64,000 nt of DNA from CAVTRI01 sp963737075 (GTDB lineage Bacteria; Actinomycetota; Acidimicrobiia; Acidimicrobiales; Palsa-688): positions 1,364,001 through 1,428,000 of the forward strand of contig CAVTRI010000002.1 in the NCBI GenBank assembly GCA_963737075.1. The letters are read 5' to 3'. Below, piece after piece: positions 58,422 to 64,000 of this stretch (positions are counted from its first letter, which is position 1; each line of letters starts with the position of its first letter). A program made the translations under genes and the position numbers. Below the pieces are notes generated by a model, which searched no databases, was not told the origin of the DNA, and saw only the letters and a list, made by a program, of their open reading frames with translations.

Positions 58422-59247
58422 TCATGGGGGCTGGGGTCCGAGGAGGCCGGCTTGGCGGTCTCGTTCGGTTTTGGTGTGGTGATCGGCCCAGCAGCGGGGT
58501 TGGAGGTTGGTGTAGGTGGTGGGGCCGCCGTTGGCGATGGGGTTGACATGATCCCACTGGAGGCCCCAGCGTTGGCGGCAGTCGGCGCAGGCGGCGCCGG
58601 TGAAGGCGGGGATGGGCCGAGGTCGAGGGCGGTTTGCAGTTCGGTCGGCCGGTGGCGGCCGAAGTGGGCGACGGTGTCGATTTTCACGCCGTCGTGCAGG
58701 ACCGCTTTCAAGAAGGCGTCGGGGCTGAGCTGTTGGGCTACCGAGACGGGGAGGGGGCCGCCGTCGATGATGTGGCATACCTCGCCCGGGTGGGTGTGGC
58801 CGCGTCGCCAGGCGTACAGGTCGCACACGATGACCAGCTCCGTGCCGTCTCGGCGGCGGGTCGGCGGGCTGCCGCCGGTGGCGAGGGCGGCGAGGGCGTC
58901 GGCGGCGTGGGCCTCGAACCGTTCGGGCGGGCGGCCGGCTTGGCGGGCGGCCCGGCGGGCCCGGTGGGCGGCCACCTCGACCCGGCGACCAGGGGCAGGC
59001 CCGTCTCGGGCGGCAGGGCGCCGGTGAAACACACCATGCCGAGGCGGTCGCGCCAGTGGCGGAAGTGGCGGGCCTGCTGCTGCTGGCGGTGCAGGTCCTC
59101 GACGTCGGTGTGAGCCTGCCGGTACTCCCGCGCCCGCTCCCGCAGCTGCGACAGGTCCGTGCCGCGGGCGCGGTCCAACAGCGCCGCCTCCGCCCCGGGG
59201 ACCTCGGCCTCCGCCCGGATGATCTCCCCAGCCTGGGCTGTTGTACG
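58422..59247 (-). pseudogene. DUF222/HNH endonuclease, N-terminus lost, two frameshifts
   Basis: Remnant of an actinobacterial DUF222-HNH protein. The DUF222 part reads QAGEIIRAEAEVPGAEAALLDRARGTDLSQLRERAREYR...RLGMVCFTGALPPETG, then shifts frame (near 58990) to VEVAAHRARRAARQ...RFEAHAADALAALATGGSP and KIDTVAHFGRHRPTELQTALDLG, then shifts again (near 58615) to AFTGAACADCRQRWGLQWDHVNPIANGGPTTYTNLQPRC, the HNH nuclease end with its zinc-type Cys residues. Homology to the protein's beginning stops at ~59240, next to the recombinase gene, so about the first 100-150 residues are gone. Not functional. The likely target gene of the integrated element. Confidence 0.8.
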
Positions 59248-59250
59248 TTA
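59225..59250. other. Probable left junction (attL) of the integrated element
   Basis: Between the last recognisable DUF222 codons and the recombinase start. It includes the palindromic cccagcctgggc (59228-59239). Large serine recombinases cut at a central dinucleotide in short imperfect palindromes, so the crossover may be here; the partner end is outside the window. Confidence 0.4.
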
Positions 59251-59261
59251 AACTCTCCAGT

Positions 59262-60698
59262 GTGAGAACCCTACCGAAGGATGATTCCCTGCCTCGCCGG
59301 GCCGCCTTGTATCTGCGGATCTCGAAGAACGACGACCCCGAGGGTGACGGCCGCTCGAAGGGCACGGTGCGCCAGGAGAAGGACTGCCGGGCCGAGGTCC
59401 GCCGGCGAGGGTGGCAGGCGGTGGAGCCGGTGTACCTGGACGATGACCGCTCCGCCTTCCACGGCCGCCGTCCCGCCTATGAGCGGATGCTGGAGGACGT
59501 CAAGGCCGGCCTCGTTGACGCCGTGATCGCCTGGCACGAGGACCGCCTTTTGCGCTCCAACGCCGAGCTCGAGGACCTGGTGGTGCTCGTGGAGGCGACC
59601 GGCGCCGTGATCACCACGGTGACGGCCGGCGATGTCGACCTGGAGACCCCGGAGGGCCGCTTCAAGGCCCGCATCCAGGCCGCGGTGGCCAGAAAGGAGT
59701 CGGAGGACAAGTCGAGGAGGTTGCGCCGGATGCATGCCGACAAACGGGACCGAGGCGAGTGGAAAGGCGGCCCCCGACCGTACGGGTACGCCAAGGACGG
59801 GGTGACACCCGAGCCGGCGGAGGCGGCAGTGCTGGCCGAGATGGTGTCGAGGGTGGCGGCCGGGGAGACGTTGACGGGGGTGGCTGATGACCTGAACGCC
59901 CGCGGGATCGCCACTGCCGCTGGGGCCCGGTGGGTGCCGGCCAACCTGCGCCGCACGGTCCTGAACCCCCGCTACATCGGCCGGGCCACCCACGACGGCC
60001 AGGACGTCGGTGAGGGGGGCTGGCCGGCCGTGGTGGATGAGCCCACGTGGCGGCGGGCCCAGCACCTGCTGACGGCCGAAGACCGCCCGAAACGGCGCAG
60101 CGCCCGCCGGTACCTGCTGTCGGGGGGTCTGCTGGTGTGTGGCCGCTGCGGAGGCCCGCTGGTGTCCAAACCCCGGCACTACCCGAGCGGGATTGTGGGC
60201 ACCTACAGGTGCCGGCCGGCCCGACAGGGGGGATGCAACGGGGTGGTCATCGTGGCCGATCCCCTGGAGCAGCTGATCACCGACCAGGTGATCCGCAGGG
60301 TAGAGTCCCCCGCCTTCGCCAAGGCCCTGCGCAGCCGGGCCGGCGTGGACCGCAGCGCCATGGCCACCATCGCTGCCATCGAGGCCCAACGGGACGAGCT
60401 GGCCGAAGCGTTGGGCTCGGGAGCCATCTCCTTGCGGGAGTTCAAGATCGCCCGCGCCAAACAGGATGAACGTCTGGCCCAGGCCACCACCCAGGCCGCC
60501 GCCGATCACACGACGGCCGCCGTGGGCCGCTACGCCGGCCGGCCCGGCGTCCTGCGCCAGCACTGGCCGACCATGACCCTCGACCGACGCCAGGCCGTCA
60601 TCCGGGCGATGGTCGACCACGTGGTCATCAACCCGGCCACCAGAGGCGCCAATGCCTTCGACCCGAACCGGGTACAACCCCCGAAATGGCGGATGTGA
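59262..60698 (+). CDS. Large serine recombinase (integrase)
   Basis: 478 residues from GTG 59262 (a TTG at 59241 is also in frame). N-terminal resolvase domain: RRAALYLRISKNDDPEGDGRSKGTVRQEKDCR with the catalytic Ser, and HEDRLLRSNAELEDLVVLVEATGAVITTV. Then the recombinase domain (GGPRPYGYAKDGVTPEPAEAAVLAEMVSRVAAGETLTGVADDLNARGIATAAG) and a zinc ribbon (LLVCGRCGGPLVSKP...YRCRPARQGGCNG), followed by a coiled-coil-like C-terminus. It integrates and excises circular DNA at att sites, and its gene lies next to the junction as expected. Confidence 0.92.
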   Translation: MRTLPKDDSLPRRAALYLRISKNDDPEGDGRSKGTVRQEKDCRAEVRRRGWQAVEPVYLDDDRSAFHGRRPAYERMLEDVKAGLVDAVIAWHEDRLLRSNAELEDLVVLVEATGAVITTVTAGDVDLETPEGRFKARIQAAVARKESEDKSRRLRRMHADKRDRGEWKGGPRPYGYAKDGVTPEPAEAAVLAEMVSRVAAGETLTGVADDLNARGIATAAGARWVPANLRRTVLNPRYIGRATHDGQDVGEGGWPAVVDEPTWRRAQHLLTAEDRPKRRSARRYLLSGGLLVCGRCGGPLVSKPRHYPSGIVGTYRCRPARQGGCNGVVIVADPLEQLITDQVIRRVESPAFAKALRSRAGVDRSAMATIAAIEAQRDELAEALGSGAISLREFKIARAKQDERLAQATTQAAADHTTAAVGRYAGRPGVLRQHWPTMTLDRRQAVIRAMVDHVVINPATRGANAFDPNRVQPPKWRM

Positions 60699-60823
60699 GT
60701 CCTCCCCCGAAAAAAGTTTGGTAGTCGTTATCGGTAGGGCGCTGTAGCGCGCTGTAGCTCCCGGTAGTGGGGCTTCCGGAGGCGCTCTTTACGAGCGAAA
60801 ACTACAGTGATGTGATTTTGGCT
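60699..60823. promoter_or_regulatory. Regulatory gap before the HTH gene
   Basis: 125 bp with direct repeats (cgctgtagcg/cgctgtagct near 60741-60760), a small hairpin CGCTCtttacGAGCG (~60782-60796) and a TACAGT -10-like box (60803-60808) before the ATG at 60824. Probably the control region of the element's first operon and a binding site for the HTH protein. Confidence 0.4.
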
Positions 60824-61051
60824 ATGCCTATCACCGAGAGGACCCGCGCCGAGCACCCCATCCGAGTCCTGCTGTTCGCCCGGCGCATCCCACGCCGTCA
60901 GCTCGCCGAGGCCATCGGCTACGGCGAACGGTACGTGGAGAACGTCGTCAACGGCCGGATGGCCGTGACCGGCGAATTCGCCAGGCGCTGCTCCCAGCAC
61001 CTCGGCATGCCCGTCGAGGAGCTGTTCGCCGGGCTGAAGGAGGACCGGTGA
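60824..61051 (+). CDS. Small helix-turn-helix (XRE-like) protein
   Basis: 75 residues. TRAEHPIRVLLFARRIPRRQLAEAIGYGERYVENVVNGRMAVTGEFARRCSQHLGMPVEELFAG is a single Cro/C1-type DNA-binding domain with RRQLAEAIGYGERYVENVVNG as the helix-turn-helix. ATG 60824 is preferred to the GTG at 60767, which lies before the promoter-like sequence. Likely regulator of the element's early genes; coupled (GTGA) to the next small gene. Confidence 0.75.
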   Translation: MPITERTRAEHPIRVLLFARRIPRRQLAEAIGYGERYVENVVNGRMAVTGEFARRCSQHLGMPVEELFAGLKEDR

Positions 61052-61218
61052 CGCTCCGCCCCGAAGTCTTCGACGAGTACGACCGGCGCTGCACCGAGGC
61101 CCGCCGGGCCGCAGGTCTGCCCGACCACATCGAGGATCCCGTCGTGCTCGACCAGATCGCCCGCATCGTGCTCGCCCACCGGGCCGAGCAAGAAGCCAAG
61201 AAGCCGGCCCGGACGTGA
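61048..61218 (+). CDS. Small hypothetical protein in the mobile element
   Basis: 56 residues from GTG 61048 (TLRPEVFDEYDRRCTEARRAAG...VLAHRAEQEAKKPART), charged and helical. No domain recognised. GTGA overlap with the HTH gene and a strong hairpin just after its stop support it as a real last gene of a two-gene unit. Confidence 0.5.
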   Translation: MTLRPEVFDEYDRRCTEARRAAGLPDHIEDPVVLDQIARIVLAHRAEQEAKKPART

Positions 61219-61220
61219 GA

Positions 61221-61247
61221 CGACCGCCGGAGCAACCCCGGCGGTCG
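61221..61247. terminator. Perfect 10-bp hairpin after the HTH unit
   Basis: CGACCGCCGG, seven-base loop agcaacc, CCGGCGGTCG. Strong stem without a T-tract; a terminator or attenuator between two small operons of the element. Confidence 0.5.
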
Positions 61248-61259
61248 GCCTCGAACCCT

Positions 61260-61343
61260 ATGACGACGACTGAGGACGTCGCCGAGCAGGCTAACGCCGG
61301 GGTGGGACGACGGGGGTGCATGGGTTGGGCAGGCCGGCCGTGA
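61260..61343 (+). CDS. Possible leader peptide or very small protein
   Basis: 27 residues (TTTEDVAEQANAGVG...WAGRP) from ATG 61260; its stop overlaps the next GTG (GTGA), which suggests translational coupling. Too short for a function call. Confidence 0.3.
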   Translation: MTTTEDVAEQANAGVGRRGCMGWAGRP

Positions 61344-61627
61344 GCGGCGACTGGCTGGACGCTGCGATGGTGAGCCGGTGCCTGCGTGCTCTGGCCCGCC
61401 ATGTCGGCGACGGCGCCCTGCACGACCTGGCCGAGCTGGCCCGCCTTGATCAGGAGGTGCACGGCCACCTTCTCGATGCTGTGGCCAGACTGCGGGCGGA
61501 ACCGTGGTGCTACTCGTGGTCGGCGATCGGCCAGGAGTTGGGAGTTAGCGCTCAGGCCGCCCAGCAGCGGTTCGGGAAGGTCGGAGGTGCCCGCAGGCCG
61601 GGCGGACAACCGGGGCACCTGCGATGA
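61340..61627 (+). CDS. Small helix-turn-helix protein of actinobacterial mobile elements
   Basis: 95 residues from GTG 61340 (GTG 61316 possible). ALARHVGDGALHDLAELARLDQEVHGHLLDAVARLRAEPWCYSWSAIGQELGVSAQAAQQRFGKV: the SWSAIGQELGVSAQAAQQRF stretch is a helix-turn-helix widely seen in uncharacterised small proteins of actinobacterial elements. ATGA overlap with the next gene. Probably DNA binding. Confidence 0.6.
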   Translation: MSGDWLDAAMVSRCLRALARHVGDGALHDLAELARLDQEVHGHLLDAVARLRAEPWCYSWSAIGQELGVSAQAAQQRFGKVGGARRPGGQPGHLR

Positions 61628-61899
61628 GCCGCCCGCAGTGCTCAGCGCCGCTTTGGCATCAAGGTCGGGTTGATGCCAAAAGGGTCGCACGGTTGGCGTT
61701 CATTCTGCTGAGCGCCGCCGAGCTGCAACACCTGGCGGACGCCAAGCGCATGTCCGAGCGGCGGGCGGCCGAGAAGCGCTGCGCTTCACTGGCCGACATC
61801 TGGTGGGGGCCGGCCCTGGGCGCCTACCGCAAGCACCACCGCCCGCCGGCCTATCTGGCTGACGCCCCGGACGGAAGGCCACGCGAACGTGACTCCTAG
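61624..61899 (+). CDS. Hypothetical protein of the mobile element
   Basis: 91 residues from ATG 61624. FILLSAAELQHLADAKRMSERRAAEKRCASLADIWWGPALGAYRKHHRPPAYLADAPDGRPRERD: a basic helical middle. No domain recognised. Overlaps both neighbours (ATGA before, 11 bases with the ATPase after), so it belongs to the same transcript. Confidence 0.5.
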   Translation: MSRPQCSAPLWHQGRVDAKRVARLAFILLSAAELQHLADAKRMSERRAAEKRCASLADIWWGPALGAYRKHHRPPAYLADAPDGRPRERDS

Positions 61900-63094
61900 A
61901 GGGGGTACTGACATTTCTGCGCACTTTGCGAGCACCCACGCCGCGTTCGAGAAATGGCTCGGTGCCAGCTACGACCTCCAGGTGCTCGACGCTGTCCTGG
62001 CCGCCACCGCAGCCGTCGAGTTTCCCGGCGACCCGCCCTGGCTGCTCCTTGTCGGTGGGTCGGGGGCGGCCAAGACCGAGACGCTCAACCCGCTGAGTGG
62101 GGCGGGCGCGGTGGTCGTCTCGACCATCACCGGCGAGGCCGCTCTGCTGTCAGGCACCCCGAAGAAGGAGCGGGCAGCCGACGCCAACGGCGGTCTGCTG
62201 CGGAAGGTCGGCCCGTCCGGGTTGCTGGCCATCAAAGACGTGACATCGATCCTGTCGATGAACCGTGACACCCGCAGCCAGGTGCTCGCCGCGCTCCGCG
62301 AGATTTACGACGGCCACTGGAACTGTGATGTCGGCAGCGAAGGCGGCCGGCGTCTGGAGTGGAAAGGCCGGCTGGTCATCGTCGGGGCGGTCACCACCGC
62401 CTGGGATCAGGCTCACGCGGTGATCACGTCGATGGGCGACCGGTTCGTGCTCATCCGGGTCGACTCGAGCGAGAACCGCCGGGAGGCCGGACTCCAGGCT
62501 CTGCGAAACGTGGACCGCGAGCCGGAGATACGCGCCGAGCTCGCCGATCATGTCGGCCGGCTCATCAAGGCCGGCGTCGGCCGGGCCGACGACCTCTTAG
62601 AGACCGAGATGCTCGCCGTGCTCGACCGGGCAGATCTGGTCACCCGGGCTCGCACCGGGGTCGAGCGCGACTACGCCGGGAACGTCATCTGCGCGCACGC
62701 CCCGGAGATGCCCACCCGTTTCGCCAAGCAGCTCGCCCAGCTCATGCGCGGCGGGCTTGCGATCAGCATGAACCCGGCGGACGCGTTCGAGATGACGTTG
62801 CGCTGCGCGGCCGACAGTGTCCCGCCGCTTCGCCTCGCGATCCTCGGCGATGTCGCCGCCCATCCCCTGAGTGCCACCTCGGCGGTCGGCCAGCGCTTGC
62901 AGCTGCCCCGGCGCACCGTCGACCGGGTGCTGCAGGAGCTTCACCTTCTCGGATTGCTGCGAATCGATGAGCTGCCGCGCGGTGACTCGGTGCGCTGGCT
63001 TTACAGCCTCGACGGGTCAGTCGACCGCGAAGTGCTCCGCTCGCTCACCGAAGTGCGCAGAAATGTCAGTACCGCTAAGGAGGAGGGCGGATGA
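61889..63094 (+). CDS. P-loop ATPase with winged-helix C-terminus
   Basis: 401 residues from GTG 61889. LLLVGGSGAAKTETLNPLSG is a Walker A variant (GGSGAAKT: Ala for the usual Gly before Lys), GLLAIKDVTSILSMN a Walker B-like stretch with Asp, GRLVIVGAVTTAWDQAHAVITSMGDRFVLIRVD resembles sensor-1 and the following helix of AAA+ proteins. About residues 320-385 form a winged helix (ATSAVGQRLQLPRRTVDRVLQELHLLGLLRID). Such ATPases occur in actinobacterial integrative elements; replication initiation or DNA loading is possible but not shown. Its stop overlaps the TOPRIM gene (ATGA), so the two are translated as a pair. Confidence 0.75.
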   Translation: MTPRGGTDISAHFASTHAAFEKWLGASYDLQVLDAVLAATAAVEFPGDPPWLLLVGGSGAAKTETLNPLSGAGAVVVSTITGEAALLSGTPKKERAADANGGLLRKVGPSGLLAIKDVTSILSMNRDTRSQVLAALREIYDGHWNCDVGSEGGRRLEWKGRLVIVGAVTTAWDQAHAVITSMGDRFVLIRVDSSENRREAGLQALRNVDREPEIRAELADHVGRLIKAGVGRADDLLETEMLAVLDRADLVTRARTGVERDYAGNVICAHAPEMPTRFAKQLAQLMRGGLAISMNPADAFEMTLRCAADSVPPLRLAILGDVAAHPLSATSAVGQRLQLPRRTVDRVLQELHLLGLLRIDELPRGDSVRWLYSLDGSVDREVLRSLTEVRRNVSTAKEEGG

Positions 63095-63884
63095 GAGTCC
63101 GTTGGACGCCCATCATTGAGGAGGCCGCCGGTATCGTCCACGGCTACGCCAGCGCCGTCACGCTCCGCCAACTCTTCTACCGGCTGATCGCCAGAGGCCT
63201 GATCCCCAATCTCCGGAGCTACTACAGCCGGCTCTCGGAGCACACCGCCGAGGCCCGACGTGACGGCTGGTTTCCTGACCTGCTCGACCAGGGGCGATCA
63301 ATCCTTGAGCCCGTCACCTTCACCGGACCCGACGAGGCCCGCGTCTTCTTGCGGGACATGTACCGAATCGATCGGACCGCGGGCCAGGACTACCAGATCT
63401 GGCTGGCCGGCGAGAAGCGCACGCTGACCGAACAGCTCAGCGAGTGGTTCGGCGACACCGGGGTCCCGATCATCGTGCTGTCCGGCTACTCATCGCAGAC
63501 CTTCGTCGATCAAGTCCATCGTCGTGTCGACCACGACGGCCGTCCCGCCGTCCTCATCTATGCCGGAGACTTGGACGCCAGCGGTATCGACATCGACCGG
63601 GACTGGGCGGCTCGCACCGGACATTGCTGGAAGCACATCGAACGGATCGCCGTCAACGTCGAGCAGATCGCGTGGCATGGCCTCGTGGAACAGCGGGCAA
63701 GCCCGATGACCCACGTGCGGCAGCGTTCGTTGCCCGCTACGGCCGGCTGTTCCAGGTAGAGGTCGAGGCGCTCGACCCGAATGCACTTCGGGACATGTAC
63801 CGGGATGCCTTCGAGCAGTGGTGGAACCCGGAGGCCTTCCAGGCTGCTCTCCACCGGGAGGAAGTGGACCGTCAGCACCTGTGA
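63091..63884 (+). pseudogene. TOPRIM / topoisomerase VI-A-like protein, frameshift near 63696
   Basis: N-terminal ASAVTLRQLFYRLIARGLIPNLRSYYSRLSEHTAEARRDGWFPD resembles the winged-helix (CAP-like) part of topoisomerase VI A/Spo11-type proteins; AVLIYAGDLDASGIDIDRDW is a TOPRIM core with its acidic DxD-like pair. At VEQ (about residue 203) the frame changes: AGKPDDPRAAAFVARYGRLFQVEVEALDPNALRDMYRDAFEQWW continues to 63884 in another frame. One extra G at cagcggg would join them. Whole protein ~264 residues. It is coupled to the ATPase, so an ATPase/TOPRIM DNA-processing pair is likely; function unknown. Confidence 0.7.
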
Positions 63885-63908
63885 ACTGCGAGGGGGACCT
63901 GCGAGGCA

Positions 63909-64000
63909 ATGAATCGTGAGCAGAACAGGCTGATCGTTGACTGGCAGGGCGGCGGGGGCGCAGGGTGGGCCTATGACGATGACCCGCACCGAGCTGCTCA
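63909..64000 (+). CDS. Possible start of a further element gene, cut by window edge
   Basis: A frame from ATG 63909 stays open to the edge; a second ATG at 63973 in another frame (MTMTRTELL) has an AGGGTGGG ribosome site just upstream and looks more like a genuine start. Too short to decide. Confidence 0.25.
   Translation, partial: MNREQNRLIVDWQGGGGAGWAYDDDPHRAA

Noticed and set aside
59262..60698. tRNA attachment site for the recombinase
   Set aside because: No tRNA gene was found near the junction; the interrupted gene is the DUF222/HNH gene instead.

Overview
The window is 64 kb of high-GC, densely packed DNA. Short overlaps such as ATGA, GTGA and TGATG join many genes, and GTG or TTG starts are common. 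The contents (F420-type luciferase-like oxidoreductases, many FadE/EchA/FadD-type genes, two P450s, an arylsulfatase, DUF427, WYL, TetR and GntR regulators, and -10 boxes 6-9 nt before start codons) point to a lipid- or steroid-degrading actinobacterium. I cannot name a genus; an uncultured Acidimicrobiia-like or mycolate-related lineage would fit.

Layout. 1-357: the start of a protocatechuate 3,4-dioxygenase beta subunit, cut by the window edge, divergent from a drug-type MFS exporter (to 2437). 2.8-11.3 kb: amidohydrolase, a CoA-transferase with unusual domain order, two crotonases, a frameshifted acyl-CoA ligase, an SDR and an acyl-CoA dehydrogenase. 11.4-15.3 kb: hypothetical-etfB-etfA-ETF:quinone oxidoreductase, the electron sink for the dehydrogenases. 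15.3-33.6 kb: further acyl-CoA catabolism (thioesterase, APH-like kinase, SDR, two luciferase-like enzymes, VOC, AhpD-like protein, a MaoC/FAS1-type hydratase pair, a FadE pair, ligase, double CoA-transferase and a CYP125/142-like P450 behind a near-consensus KstR box), with WYL and TetR regulators and a secreted lipoprotein phosphoesterase.

33.6-41.9 kb is different in character: long stretches without genes, an atypical response regulator, a membrane-anchored LysM protein, a ~1050-residue exported Thr/Pro/Val/Ser repeat protein built on perfect 60-bp tandem repeats, a small hypothetical protein and an SDR pseudogene. I read it as a cell-surface island interrupting the catabolic region. 41.9-58.4 kb returns to catabolism: P450/TetR, arylsulfatase, FAD-linked oxidase, a DUF427-thioesterase fusion, GntR, two ligases, a hydratase, three crotonases, FadE and SDR.

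58.4 kb to the end: a decayed DUF222/HNH gene whose upstream homology stops at about 59.24 kb, exactly where a large serine recombinase and a run of coupled mobile-element genes begin (HTH protein, small proteins, a P-loop ATPase, and a TOPRIM/Topo VI-A-like protein). I interpret this as the left end of an integrated element that inserted into the HNH gene and runs past the window.

Three sequence-level observations stand out: two 112-bp nested four-arm palindromes far apart (2.6 and 41.3 kb) that keep their pairing while their bases differ; a ~42-47-bp GC-rich repeat in or at the end of coding sequences in etfA, a FadE and a ligase; and the perfect tandem repeats of the surface protein. Four genes carry apparent frameshifts, at least one in a homopolymer, so sequencing error must be considered.
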